A stretch of 63,282 bases of DNA, taken from contig JAMPIC010000013.1 in assembly GCA_023663025.1 (NCBI GenBank), forward strand, positions 1 through 63,282, in the 5' to 3' direction. Source of the stretch: Prevotella sp. GTDB taxonomy: Bacteria; Bacillota; Clostridia; Oscillospirales; Ruminococcaceae. The notes beneath the pieces are model-generated. The model had not been told where the DNA came from and searched no databases. It worked only from the letters and a program-made list of their open reading frames with translations. Position numbers and translations under genes: made by a program. This document shows, piece by piece, positions 1-8,706 of this stretch (positions within the stretch are counted from its first letter, which is position 1; each line of letters begins with the position of its first letter).

Positions 1-879
1 GCAATACGAAAAGCAATTATTTCCGAAAACGCAGTCCTCGGAAAATTCGGCGGTTGACAGTTTTGGGCAACTGTTAAAACTATTGTTTCCAACCGATGTG
101 CAAATCGGCGCGGATATTTGTTCCAGTGCGGTATTCCCACTGCACGCGTAATCGCCTATAGACTTGCATTTTGGCAGATGTATATTTTTAAAAGCCGACC
201 CTGACAAAGCATCGTTTTTTAACTCCGTTACTTCGGCAAAATTAAATTTACCTCCGTAATTTGTACCGCTAAACGCATATGCCGGGATTATTTTTGGGGA
301 AACAGTCATGTCTATCCGTTTTAAACCGGGAGAACTCCTAAAGCCGTTTTCGGGCAATCCTCCTGTGCCGTTAAATTTTACCCAACATAGCGCCTGCTGT
401 CCCGCAAAAGCCGCCTGTGTGCTGTTTTTTGAGTTATTAACAATAATTTTATCTCCTAATTTTGCAATCAACAGCTTACAATACCCGTTAGCTGCGATTT
501 GCTGTAAAAAACAGCTTTGCTCGGCAGTTCTTATTTTTATTACATTCTGCCCGGTATTTGTATAGTCGTGACTAAGACCGCTCCATGACTGTCCGTTTTC
601 GGATCCCGCATAACTTTCGACAGTACCGTCTCCCCAATCAACTGTCAGCTCGCCCATACCTGTATACATATCTTCCGGACGCGAAAGATGTAGCTGTATA
701 CGGTAGGCGTTAGCCGCCACGTTAGTCGATGATGTGTTATAATTGTTTACCAACAGATTTATTTCATAGTCTTCCGGTTCGGGGACTTCAAGCCAATCAT
801 CGGGCGGCTGCCATTCTTCGGACGGGGTTTCGCCGCCGCCCTCCAGCAGCCTCATGGCAATTTCCTGCGGACTTGACAT
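1..879 (-). CDS. Phage tail-tip / receptor-binding-like protein with leucine-rich repeats, partial
   Basis: An uninterrupted minus-strand frame starts at the ATG ending at 879, only two bases after the stop of the tail-hub gene, and runs off the left edge. After an acidic N-terminus there is a stretch around residues 75-110 (LTVDWGDGTVESY) like a PKD-type beta sandwich. From about residue 200 the pattern I-P-x-x-A-F-S-G, I-G-D-Y-A-C, V-G-N-N-S-F repeats every 20-25 residues, which is typical of BspA-type (LRR_5) leucine-rich repeats. Position after the hub gene suggests a distal tail protein that touches the host surface. The C-terminus is not visible, so total length and chaperone or enzyme domains are unknown. 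Tail assignment is inference from context; the repeat pattern is seen directly. Confidence 0.75.
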   Translation of the reverse strand, partial: MSSPQEIAMRLLEGGGETPSEEWQPPDDWLEVPEPEDYEINLLVNNYNTSSTNVAANAYRIQLHLSRPEDMYTGMGELTVDWGDGTVESYAGSENGQSWSGLSHDYTNTGQNVIKIRTAEQSCFLQQIAANGYCKLLIAKLGDKIIVNNSKNSTQAAFAGQQALCWVKFNGTGGLPENGFRSSPGLKRIDMTVSPKIIPAYAFSGTNYGGKFNFAEVTELKNDALSGSAFKNIHLPKCKSIGDYACSGNTALEQISAPICTSVGNNSFNSCPKLSTAEFSEDCVFGNNCFSYC

Positions 880-881
880 AT

Positions 882-2183
882 TCACTCGATCCTTTCCGTT
901 TTGTAGTAATGTTTTCCGCCCTCCACCGTCCGCGTACACTTGTATTTCACGCCGCCCGGATAGGCGATCACGGCGGTGTTTTCGTCGATTTTTTCGGCGT
1001 ACTCGAAATCGGTTTTGTCGATTAGAGCACCGTCGAATTCCACGACGCCCTCCGCGGTTGCGGGAGAATAGCCGTAATATTTCCGCTGTGCGCCGCTGTC
1101 CGCGCTCCTTGACCTTGACGCGGTTTTCTCCTCCGCAAGATGTATCAGCCCCTGATAGCGCGTGAGCATGGTGTTGTTCCCCAGCTTTTCACCGTCCCCG
1201 ATCTTGGTTTCGATTTTCCGCGACAGCGCACCGAGAAAATCAAACTCCGTTTCGGTAACATCGTTGCTTCCGCAGGAAACAAATACCCCCGCCGCCGTAA
1301 ATGTTTTGGTGATATGATTTGCGACCCGCTCCGAGCCGTCCGCAAAGGATATCGCCGCATTTATCTCAATGCCGCCGTTGTCGTTGTCTGTAACGCACTT
1401 GCCGCATTCCCAAGCTTCGTACACATAGTCCTTGACCCGCTCCATGATTTGAGCGGCAATGTCACCCGACGCGTAACGGGAGGAAATTTTCAGCGTGTTA
1501 AAAACGTCCGCGCCGCCGTTTCCCGCCGAAAAATTTTCGCTTCCGTCGGACATTACCACCCGCATTATCGGACCTTTGACCCCGCCCGCGGAAATACCCG
1601 TGTGCTTTGAAGAAATATTTCCGAGGCTGTATACGCTCCCGAACGGGATAAACACAAGCTTATCGTCGTTATCGACCTTGAAAAATCCGCACCATGTTTC
1701 CGAGACTGCGTTCAGAATGTCGCGGCAGTTTTTCCCGATAACGTCCTCTTTCGGCAGATACACCGCCGGAACGGCAGTTACCGTCCCCCCAAGACCCCAG
1801 CCGTTGAAACCGCACTGCGATGCTATCTGCTGCACGACCCATTGGCTCTCGAGCAGACCGTTATCGTCAAAACTGCTTTCGCTTATGCTGTCGGTCTGTT
1901 CCGTCCATATCATTCGGTCATAGCACTTAAAGGAAATAACGCCGCCGCTCTTGCTTCTGGAATAAATATAAAATGTCGGCGCGATGGTCAGCAGCGTATC
2001 GCCTGTTCCAACCATATGAAAAGTGACCTTTGCGGACGGCGGTACGTCCTGAAACCCATAATCGGAGGCGGGAATATTAAATGTCAGCTCGGACATACAC
2101 ACTCCCGACGTGCCGTAACCGTCCGCGTTCTGCATGATCTTTACGCCCCCGTAACGCGGAAACTCAAAGCCGTTTATTTTCAG
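882..2183 (-). CDS. Siphophage tail hub / minor tail protein (ReqiPepy6 gp37-like), probable non-ATG start
   Basis: A protein of about 433 residues in the place of the tail-hub/endopeptidase-like protein after Dit. It has the mixed beta composition of gp37-like minor tail proteins and lacks signal peptide or membrane segments. The first ATG (ending 2135) is preceded in frame by codons for LKINGFEFPRYGGVKI, which look like genuine tail-hub N-terminal sequence. No ATG, GTG or TTG lies before the upstream in-frame stop, so I place the start at the CTG ending at 2183. That leaves a 7-bp gap to the Dit stop. The alternative is a frameshift or sequence error near 2190. The stop is followed after two bases by the next tail gene, so the genes are translationally coupled. 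Family call is moderate. Confidence 0.7.
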   Translation of the reverse strand: MKINGFEFPRYGGVKIMQNADGYGTSGVCMSELTFNIPASDYGFQDVPPSAKVTFHMVGTGDTLLTIAPTFYIYSRSKSGGVISFKCYDRMIWTEQTDSISESSFDDNGLLESQWVVQQIASQCGFNGWGLGGTVTAVPAVYLPKEDVIGKNCRDILNAVSETWCGFFKVDNDDKLVFIPFGSVYSLGNISSKHTGISAGGVKGPIMRVVMSDGSENFSAGNGGADVFNTLKISSRYASGDIAAQIMERVKDYVYEAWECGKCVTDNDNGGIEINAAISFADGSERVANHITKTFTAAGVFVSCGSNDVTETEFDFLGALSRKIETKIGDGEKLGNNTMLTRYQGLIHLAEEKTASRSRSADSGAQRKYYGYSPATAEGVVEFDGALIDKTDFEYAEKIDENTAVIAYPGGVKYKCTRTVEGGKHYYKTERIE

Positions 2184-2190
2184 AACATAC

Positions 2191-2598
2191 CTAAAGACCG
2201 TCGCCGTCCGTCAAAAGATTTTTGGCAATAAGCGTAAAACCGATACCGTACCGCACGCCGTTGAAATTCGCCTGTTTAAGCTCTCCGGGAACGCTGTCGC
2301 AACAGCAGTCCCCCTCAAAGTCGGGACACTCCAAAGCGATAACAGGCTTTTTAAGTTCTGCCGCAAGAGCCTTGAAGTCCTCCGGCATGATACGTCCGAC
2401 CTCGATTTTCAGCGAGAACCGCACGCCCAGCAGGATTTTTTCCTCACTGCCGTCAAAATTCCGAAAACTGTTTTCGGTATCGTAAACATTTTCCCATGAC
2501 GGCGAATACCCGTTGATCAGCCGAAGCGTGAAGTCCCCTATCTGTACCGTATAGCCGCCGTTGAGCCTCTCGTTTGGTTTGAGAATGTAACCGTCCAT
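2191..2598 (-). CDS. Distal tail (Dit)-like protein
   Basis: A 135-residue protein starting at an ATG with a strong AAGGAGG ribosome binding site. It lies directly between the tape measure gene and the tail-hub gene, where Dit-type proteins are encoded. The sequence opens with a beta-rich segment (YTVQIGDFTLRLINGY) and ends YGIGFTLIAKNLLTDGDGL. It probably forms the ring connecting the tail tube to the hub. It is shorter than two-domain Dit proteins and would correspond only to the ring-forming N-terminal domain. A CCC run (DCCCDS) near residue 100 is odd for a virion protein. Assignment is mainly by position and length. Confidence 0.65.
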   Translation of the reverse strand: MDGYILKPNERLNGGYTVQIGDFTLRLINGYSPSWENVYDTENSFRNFDGSEEKILLGVRFSLKIEVGRIMPEDFKALAAELKKPVIALECPDFEGDCCCDSVPGELKQANFNGVRYGIGFTLIAKNLLTDGDGL

Positions 2599-2609
2599 TC
2601 CGTTCCTCC

Positions 2610-5600
2610 TTAAAAATGTAAAGGATTGCCGCCCGAGCGGCTTGCTTCTCCCATGATCTCCTCAATGGTTTTTTCTTTTTTCACTCCGTCAATAATAAAC
2701 GTTATGGGTGTTTTTACGCTGATGAAATTGCCCGCTGCACTTGCTGCAACTGTCGCTTTTTGTTGATTTGCCGTTACTGACGTATCCGCATACCCGGAAT
2801 GCAAAACAGCGTTTACGGCGCTTATGTCGGTAACGCCGTCCATGCTGTCGATAATGCCCTGCAAATAGCTTTGAGCGGTTTTAACCCCTTCGTCGTAAGC
2901 TTCTTCGGGCATACTTCCGAAAATGTCCTTTACGGCGGCGGCAGCCTCTTGATTAAGCTCCGCCTCCTTGTCTCCGAAAAGCTTTTGTTCGGCTTCGGCT
3001 TCTTTGGCGTACAGCCGTTCCCAATCGGAGTAATATTTTTGCCGGCTCGATTCCGGTAAACTTAAAAGAGTGTCGATCATGCGCTGCCTGCTGCCGTCCT
3101 CATAACTCATCTCATTGATTTTATCTAAAAGGCTGTCGCTTATTCCCGTATCCTCAAGCTTTTTGAGCGAAGCGGTATATTTGTCGATCTTCTTTATTTC
3201 GGCGTCCAGGTCGTTTAAAACCTCGATCTCGTTTCCGTTTTTGTCAACGACGGTTTCGGAAAGATCGATACCGAGCAGCTCACTGCGGACTTGCTCCTTT
3301 TGGGATTTAAGTTCGTCATAGGACTTTTGAAGCTTGTCCGCCAATTCTTTTGAACTTTCGTCCCAAGCTTGCAGCCGCGCGCCGGCGATTTCCTCTTCCT
3401 GCTTTTTGGTGTAATCATAAAGCCAATTATAGTAGCTGTCCCAGGTATCCTCGTTTTCATCGCAGTAATCTTTGACGATCTGCGCTTTGAGCTTGTACTC
3501 CTTCTCGTCGTCGATCTCGCCGCGTTCTTTCATTTTGGTGACTTTATCCCAATAGCCCTTTATGGTATTTATTCTTTCCTCTTCCGCCTCTTTTTCCAGC
3601 TTTTCCTGCGCGGACTTTTCCTCTTCCGCCGCCTTGACAGCCGCGTCCGCCTGTTTCTGCCGATAGTCCTCATACCGCCCCAGCTGCTTGAACCATTCCT
3701 CGGACTCCTTATCCTCGTGCTTGGTTAGATGTTCGTACAGATCGCTGTAATACTGTTCCTCGGAAAGCCTGCGGAGATTTTGCTTTTTGTCAAGGCCGGC
3801 GACAAAATCTTTCAGGGCTTGATCCGGGTCGGATTCTTCATCGCCGGAATCATCGGGTGCCCACGGCTGACCGCTTGAACCTGAAGATTTTTTCTTTTCA
3901 AAAAGATTTTCATACTCCTGAGCCGCCGCCTCATATTCGGAAATAAGTGCGTCCGTTTCGGCAATTTCATTGCTTATTGCATTCCGCCGCTCCGCAACAT
4001 CTTCGGCGTTGTCAAAACCCTGAGCTTTCAATTTCTCATACGTTTTGTACTGGACTTCCTCCTGCTGTTTGAGTTCGTCCCGCTTTTTCATAAGACCGTC
4101 AATATTCCGTATCGCTTCGTCATATGCTTCCTGACCGTTCCTGATGCGTGCTTCAAGACGTAAATTTTCTATGTAGTCGTCCATGGAAGAACCAAGCTCC
4201 GAATATTTTTGTATCTGACCGTCCATAAAACCGATATTCATATTGTAGTTGTCGTTGAGCAGTCCGATAATTTCCGAAGCTCGTTCATTGCTGCTTATTA
4301 CATTTCCGTTTTCGTCAACATAGGTTTGCAGCTCCTCCCAAAGCCTTTTGATGTTATTGGCGGACGCAACGGCGGCTTCGTCGTTTTCGGTCTGAGATTT
4401 TCTTAAATCCTCAAAAGCTTGTCTCTGCTGCTGTAAAGCTTCGGTTTCCTCACGGACGTTTCTCACAAATTCCTGTTCCGGTGCGGAAATGTCCATGTTA
4501 TCAACATAATTTTTAAAAGCGACTGCTCCCGCAGCCGCAGCCGCCGCAACAAGCGCAAGAGGATTGATTGCAGCCTTGATCGCTGCAATCTTTGTTGCTG
4601 CGGCAGTCCACAGATTTGTTGCCGCGGCAGCTCCGCCGGCGGCAAGAGCATATGCGCCCGTTCCGGCTGCCAAAGCACCCAGAACGGCAATAACCGCGTC
4701 ACCGTTGTCAACGAGCCAGCCAAATCCGTCCGCAAAAGGCGTGACCAGCTTTTCGGCAACAGCCTGTGCCTGCGGCATTTTGTCGTTTATTGTAATAATT
4801 ACATCATTCAAGTGCGGTAAAAACTTTTCTCCCAAACTCGCGGAAAGATTTTCCGTCTGCAGCTGCAAAATGCGCTGCTGATTTGCAAAGCTGTCGGAGG
4901 TTTTGGCAAAATCCCCCTGCGCGTCGGCAGTCTGCGCCATGAGATAATTGTAACGGAGCGTTGCCTTTTCGGCTTCCGTCATTTTGGAGTATGCGGTTTC
5001 AATGCCCTGCGAAAGCGCGTAAGCCTCCAGATTTGCGACGGACATGTTGATACCGAGCTGCTTCAAAGGCTCTGTCTCGCCCGAAATGCCCGATCTGATT
5101 TTCTCGAAAGCCAGGTCAACGTCAAGGGTGTAAAAGCTTGCCATATCCCCCGCAAGCCCAACCATATCCATAGACATTGTGCGGACAGCCTCGTCGGTAA
5201 TGCCCATGGATTTCAGCATTGCACCCATGGTGCCGTTGTACTGCTGCGCCGCCAGCGAGGACATACCGAAGCTTTCGGCGGCAGCGTCCGACCAAGCGTA
5301 AATCTCCGCCGCACCGTCGCCGAAGGTGGTGTCGACAACGTTCTGCACCTCTGTAAGACTTGAAGCAAGCTCAACGCCCTGCTTTACAAAGTCCGTAATA
5401 CCGTCTTTAAGAGTACCTATCGCCTTTCCGATAACGTCCGAAAGCAAATTCGACTTAAGCAGGTCGCCGAAAGTGACCGTCTGCTGCCCCGCGTCTTCTA
5501 CAGCATTGTCGAACTCTTTAGTTTCATTTTCCGCTTCATTGGTTGCTGTTGCTGTATCATCAAGTTTTTGTCTGACCTGTTCAAGTTCGTTTTCATAACG

Positions 5601-6293
5601 CACAAGCTTATTTTGAGTATTTTCAACTTCTCTTTGATATTCTCTTTGTTCATTTGCGGAAACTGTGCCGTTCTCCAATCCGGACGACATATTTTTTTGC
5701 GCACTGTTAAGTTCCTTAAGACGGTTTTTTGTATTTTCTATTGCCTGCGATAAAATATCGTATTTTTGTTCAAGGATTTCAACTCCGCCGTTATTTTTCA
5801 GACTGCTGTCTATCTCTTTAAGCTCGCTGTCAAAGCTTTTGCTGATTTTATCAATTTCCGATAGTTTCCCGCCTAACCCCTCTGTAGCAAAAGCAGTCTG
5901 TTTTAACGCTTCTTTCACGTTGTCAAGCTGTGTTTTGGCAGTACCGGCGGCTATCTCCAGCATTTTATAATTATTTTCCGCCTTTGTAAGCTCCTGAATA
6001 TATTTTGCATATTGATCTTTAGTTACAGCACCGGTTTCACGAGAATGTTTTGCCTGTTCTTCAACGCTTTTTAACGCTTCAAATTTAACTTTTGCGTTTT
6101 CGAGCTGTTCAGAAAGAGTATCAAATTTTGACCCCAGTAACTCAACACTTTCAGGATTGAATTTAAGTCCCTCATTAATTACCTTCATTCTGCGGCTAAG
6201 ATCCTTGCTTCTCTCCTCAACGTCTTTCATTGCCTTTACAATGCCGGACGTGTCGCCCTCAATATAAGCAATATAAGAATATTTACTTGCCAT
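2610..6293 (-). CDS. Phage tail tape measure protein
   Basis: A 1,227-residue protein, the longest in the window, with the composition of tape measure proteins. Long coiled coils occupy roughly residues 15-270. An alpha-helical TMP core follows around 290-520 (LASSLTEVQNVVDTTFGD, GMSSLAAQQYNGTMGAML). An Ala/Gly-rich hydrophobic stretch lies near 530-600, with further Lys/Glu-rich coiled coils to about 1,080. It sets tail length, is threaded inside the tube, and its hydrophobic part may enter the host membrane. The start has an AAAGGA site eight bases upstream. It follows HK97-gp10 by 13 bp and precedes Dit by 11 bp, so all three should be on one transcript from the element at 6743. Confidence 0.92.
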   Translation of the reverse strand: MASKYSYIAYIEGDTSGIVKAMKDVEERSKDLSRRMKVINEGLKFNPESVELLGSKFDTLSEQLENAKVKFEALKSVEEQAKHSRETGAVTKDQYAKYIQELTKAENNYKMLEIAAGTAKTQLDNVKEALKQTAFATEGLGGKLSEIDKISKSFDSELKEIDSSLKNNGGVEILEQKYDILSQAIENTKNRLKELNSAQKNMSSGLENGTVSANEQREYQREVENTQNKLVRYENELEQVRQKLDDTATATNEAENETKEFDNAVEDAGQQTVTFGDLLKSNLLSDVIGKAIGTLKDGITDFVKQGVELASSLTEVQNVVDTTFGDGAAEIYAWSDAAAESFGMSSLAAQQYNGTMGAMLKSMGITDEAVRTMSMDMVGLAGDMASFYTLDVDLAFEKIRSGISGETEPLKQLGINMSVANLEAYALSQGIETAYSKMTEAEKATLRYNYLMAQTADAQGDFAKTSDSFANQQRILQLQTENLSASLGEKFLPHLNDVIITINDKMPQAQAVAEKLVTPFADGFGWLVDNGDAVIAVLGALAAGTGAYALAAGGAAAATNLWTAAATKIAAIKAAINPLALVAAAAAAGAVAFKNYVDNMDISAPEQEFVRNVREETEALQQQRQAFEDLRKSQTENDEAAVASANNIKRLWEELQTYVDENGNVISSNERASEIIGLLNDNYNMNIGFMDGQIQKYSELGSSMDDYIENLRLEARIRNGQEAYDEAIRNIDGLMKKRDELKQQEEVQYKTYEKLKAQGFDNAEDVAERRNAISNEIAETDALISEYEAAAQEYENLFEKKKSSGSSGQPWAPDDSGDEESDPDQALKDFVAGLDKKQNLRRLSEEQYYSDLYEHLTKHEDKESEEWFKQLGRYEDYRQKQADAAVKAAEEEKSAQEKLEKEAEEERINTIKGYWDKVTKMKERGEIDDEKEYKLKAQIVKDYCDENEDTWDSYYNWLYDYTKKQEEEIAGARLQAWDESSKELADKLQKSYDELKSQKEQVRSELLGIDLSETVVDKNGNEIEVLNDLDAEIKKIDKYTASLKKLEDTGISDSLLDKINEMSYEDGSRQRMIDTLLSLPESSRQKYYSDWERLYAKEAEAEQKLFGDKEAELNQEAAAAVKDIFGSMPEEAYDEGVKTAQSYLQGIIDSMDGVTDISAVNAVLHSGYADTSVTANQQKATVAASAAGNFISVKTPITFIIDGVKKEKTIEEIMGEASRSGGNPLHF

Positions 6294-6306
6294 AAAATTT
6301 TTCCTT

Positions 6307-6723
6307 TCACTTGGTGAAGCTTAATATATGTTTAATTTCCTCGTCAAGCTCTTTCATAGCTTTTTCATTGGCAGGCTTAACATTTCCATGCGGAGGGGAC
6401 GGAGCAACCATAATATGATTTTTTTCAAAATTTCTTGCTTTGTGTCCGAATTCAAGTAAATGAACAAGACTGCCTCTGACTTTGTTTTTTACAACACCCG
6501 CCCGCGCGCTTCTGTCGCGCCTTTGGTAAGTAAATCTGTCCCAGCCGTCTTTAAATTCACCGGTTTTACCTTCCGGAGAATTCCTTCTGATTTCTTTTTC
6601 AAGATTTGATGTACATCTGTTTACTGCGTCGGACACGTCCTCGACAACTTCTGCTGTATATGCCTTTATTTCTTCGGAAAGATTTTCTACAAGAGTTTCA
6701 ACATTTATTTTTATTTCATTCAT
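6307..6723 (-). CDS. HK97 gp10-like head-tail joining / tail completion protein
   Basis: A 138-residue protein with HK97-gp10 family hallmarks: an N-terminal amphipathic helix, the RNSPEGKTGEFKDGW region, the LVHLLEFGHKAR motif near residue 90 and the closing HIMVAPSPPHGNVKPANEKAM helix. Members join the finished tail to the head or seal the connector. The start ATG follows a GGGGTGAGG site. The gene normally sits between head closure protein and major tail protein. Here it lies after the tail chaperone and prohead protease and just before the tape measure, which indicates a rearranged structural module. A conserved promoter-like element lies 20 bases upstream. Confidence 0.85.
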   Translation of the reverse strand: MNEIKINVETLVENLSEEIKAYTAEVVEDVSDAVNRCTSNLEKEIRRNSPEGKTGEFKDGWDRFTYQRRDRSARAGVVKNKVRGSLVHLLEFGHKARNFEKNHIMVAPSPPHGNVKPANEKAMKELDEEIKHILSFTK

Positions 6724-6742
6724 ACCCTCACCCCGTTAATTT

Positions 6743-6780
6743 AATTTTAACACAAAAAAACCGCCCCGAACGGACAGTTT
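6743..6780 (-). promoter_or_regulatory. Candidate phage late promoter, copy 5 (upstream of gp10/tape measure)
   Basis: On the minus strand this reads CTGTCCGTTCGGGGCGG, a run of seven T, then TGTGTTAAAAT. It is one of five near-identical elements in the prophage, each ahead of a late block. The TGnTAnnAT end fits an extended -10 box, and the conserved GTCCGTTCGGGG lies roughly where an activator or -35 contact would be. The CCG...CGG mini-stem plus T-run could alternatively be a weak terminator for the gene upstream. Confidence 0.55.
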
Positions 6781-6835
6781 GCAGTTAGAGGTTAGAAGTT
6801 AGAGGATAGAGGTTAGATATTTATACCATGCAAAT

Positions 6836-6866
6836 AAAAAGCGTTTTGCAGTCGACTGCAAAACGC
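6836..6866. terminator. Perfect 26-bp palindromic terminator after the protease-linked immunity gene
   Basis: Positions 6841-6866 form a perfect palindrome centred on GTCGAC (arms GCGTTTTGCAG / CTGCAAAACGC), flanked by a T-run on the minus strand. It lies 10 bp after the stop of the gene at 6877-7086. Near copies occur at 12589-12614 and 13435-13460, and its core recurs at 30099-30118. Confidence 0.7.
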
Positions 6867-6876
6867 CTTAAAATTT

Positions 6877-7086
6877 TTATAAAACCTTGTCCGTGTCAAA
6901 GTCAATTCCCAGTTCGCTTAAATCAATGCTGTCATCTAATGAATTTTGAATTGTTTCGATTACAATTTTATACGCAAGCGACATTCCTTGATAAAATTCA
7001 GCTTTTTTATCAACTTCCGTATCATTGACAAAATCGTCTACTTTTTCAGCAACTCTTTGTATCGCGTATTTCAAAAATTCTTCCAT
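6877..7086 (-). CDS. Small acidic protein, candidate immunity protein for the protease C-terminal domain
   Basis: A 69-residue acidic, helix-predicted protein (VDDFVNDTEVDKKAEFYQGM...DLSELGIDFDTDKVL). Its ATG overlaps the stop of the prohead protease gene (TAATG), so translation is coupled. The transcript ends right after it in a palindromic terminator. I do not recognise the family. The arrangement, a toxin-like C-terminal tail followed by a one-base-overlapping small acidic gene, matches the portal and Ntox50 loci of the same prophage, hence the proposed immunity role. Function is inference; the overlap and acidity are seen directly. Confidence 0.7.
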   Translation of the reverse strand: MEEFLKYAIQRVAEKVDDFVNDTEVDKKAEFYQGMSLAYKIVIETIQNSLDDSIDLSELGIDFDTDKVL

Positions 7087-8072
7087 TACTTTTTCCTCCT
7101 GTTGAGTTCTTCTTGACGAAACTGAATTTGTTTTTCAAAATTTTTTATTTCTTTTTCCCAATGTTTAATAATTCCGTTTTTATAAAAGTCGCTTTGTTCA
7201 TTCCAATCAGATACATAATTCTGCGGATTAGAAATTTTTTCTTTATGTTTTTCTATTTGTTTCTGTTCGCTTTTAATGCCCGCTTCAAGAGATTTATTAC
7301 TTTGGGCAGTATAACCTAAAGGCTTACTTTTCTTTATTATATCACCCGCCCCGCCGCTTGTCAAGCTTTTGGAAGAACTTCCCCCGCCGCTTGTAAACCT
7401 CCCCGTAGTGGGATCGTGATTATGATTATAACGAAGCTCCGCCAACCACCTCTCCGCGTCCGCAATTTCACCCGCAGCCCGCAGAGCCGCAAGCAATTTC
7501 TCATACGGCTCATAATACCCCTCGGGAACGGCAGAACCGTTCTCAAATTCCACCTCGTCCTCAAATAAGCGGGTCTCCGAGACCGTCGCGCCGTCCGCGC
7601 GGCATTCGACCAGCGTGCCCGCGTAACAAGGCTGCATAGAGCGGTCAATAAGCGACACCTCGAACAGATCAATATCCGTCAGCCGCCTGCGGGGAATGTC
7701 CCCCGCCCGTTCCTCCCGCTCCTCGCCGCCGACATACATACCGAAAGACCAGCCCGTGAACTCCCCGTTCCGCGCCTTTTCGATAGCGGCGGGGTCTGTT
7801 ATGACCGCGTGCGCCCGCAAGCCTATAGCGTCCTCTTTAAGAGCAAGCTCCCCGCCTGCTGTAGAACCGAGCTTACGGTTCCTGTCGTGATTGATAAGCA
7901 AATCCACCTCCGAGCGGTGTTCAAGGGACTTTTTAAACGTCCCCGGCACGACTTGCTCCACACACTTGTCCGGGAACAGCGCCGATTTCGGCATGATCGG
8001 ACGGCTGTCCCGCCCCACCGCGTTCACATATCCGTCAATAATAACCCTGTCGTTTCTTATTTCAATTTTCAT
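7086..8072 (-). CDS. HK97-type prohead protease with toxin-like C-terminal extension
   Basis: Residues 1-160 match the HK97 prohead (S78/U35) serine protease: candidate catalytic His62 in LLINHDRNRKLG, Ser109 in TGWSFGM, and the DIDLFEVSLID motif near 135. This domain matures the capsid and is packaged in the procapsid. Prohead proteases usually end near residue 200. Here residues 211-230 carry the linker ELRYNHNHDPTTGRFTSG, a Gly/Ser stretch and GGAGDIIK. An ~85-residue Lys/Glu-rich helical domain with HWEKEIKNFEKQI ends the protein. The same linker is in the portal and the Ntox50 protein, so the tail is probably an effector carried on a capsid protein. The ATG follows AAGGAGTG. The gene is displaced: it lies among tail genes rather than between portal and capsid. 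Confidence 0.88.
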   Translation of the reverse strand: MKIEIRNDRVIIDGYVNAVGRDSRPIMPKSALFPDKCVEQVVPGTFKKSLEHRSEVDLLINHDRNRKLGSTAGGELALKEDAIGLRAHAVITDPAAIEKARNGEFTGWSFGMYVGGEEREERAGDIPRRRLTDIDLFEVSLIDRSMQPCYAGTLVECRADGATVSETRLFEDEVEFENGSAVPEGYYEPYEKLLAALRAAGEIADAERWLAELRYNHNHDPTTGRFTSGGGSSSKSLTSGGAGDIIKKSKPLGYTAQSNKSLEAGIKSEQKQIEKHKEKISNPQNYVSDWNEQSDFYKNGIIKHWEKEIKNFEKQIQFRQEELNRRKK

Positions 8073-8104
8073 AATTTAAATTCACTCCTTTTTATTGAAT
8101 ATTC

Positions 8105-8168
8105 TGTAGGGGACGGGTTTCCCGTCCCGTGGTTACAGAACGGCGGGACGGGAAACCCGTCCCCTACA
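8105..8168. repeat. GGGACGGG palindromic repeat
   Basis: Inverted arms TGTAGGGGACGGGTTTCCCG and its complement enclose a short spacer. It is the same core as repeats at 8802, 9638, 10168, 10611, 11020, 12617, 16083, 44541 and 55955. It lies between the protease and the tail chaperone gene. Confidence 0.85.
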
Positions 8169-8208
8169 AATTGTGTCAAATGCAATTGCATAAAATAATT
8201 ATTAATTA

Positions 8209-8706
8209 TTAATTATTAATTTTATCAATATCTTCGTCCGCCTCGGTTTGTGTAAGCCTATACGCGTTTTTAAGATATTCCCGCCCCTTTTCGGTCTGAG
8301 AAAGCCTGTAAATAAAAGCGTCCCGCAAAATAAGCCGGTACTCGGTTATCGGGATATCGTCCACCTCATATAAGCTCATATTTGCATAATCGGCGACCAG
8401 CTTGTCAAGCTCGGTGTAAACCGTGTACTTCACATCACCCGGTGACTTCTCCGTCTTGTAGTAGGGTATCGTCAGCCCCGCCTCTTCCCAAATCCGCTCC
8501 ATATTGCCGATATAGCTGTGTACCAGCAAACGGCATTCGTATAAAGGCAGCGGAACGCCCTCCAAAAGCGTCCCGCAAACCCTCTCATAGTCCCCGTCGG
8601 TTCTGCACCCCTTAAGCTCGTCCCAGACCCGCTTTGTGCAAACGGGGATTTTGTAAAGCCCGCTCATAAGCTGTACGGGAACGGTTATTCCGCCTAAATA
8701 AACCAC
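8209..8706 (-). CDS. Putative tail assembly chaperone
   Basis: A protein of 165 residues if the GTG ending at 8706 is used, or 153 from the ATG ending at 8670. Neither start has a strong ribosome binding site. It is acidic and mostly helical, with no signal peptide or membrane segment (TELDKLVADYANMSLYEVDDIP, ILRDAFIYRLSQTEKGREYL). It directly follows the major tail protein gene, the usual place of the tape measure chaperone (lambda gpG-like). No translational frameshift extension is evident, since the region after the stop holds repeats. Function is inferred from position. Confidence 0.55.
   Translation of the reverse strand: MVYLGGITVPVQLMSGLYKIPVCTKRVWDELKGCRTDGDYERVCGTLLEGVPLPLYECRLLVHSYIGNMERIWEEAGLTIPYYKTEKSPGDVKYTVYTELDKLVADYANMSLYEVDDIPITEYRLILRDAFIYRLSQTEKGREYLKNAYRLTQTEADEDIDKINN

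Noticed and set aside
308..565. Small plus-strand frame at the left edge
   Set aside because: Antisense to the continuous LRR tail protein frame.
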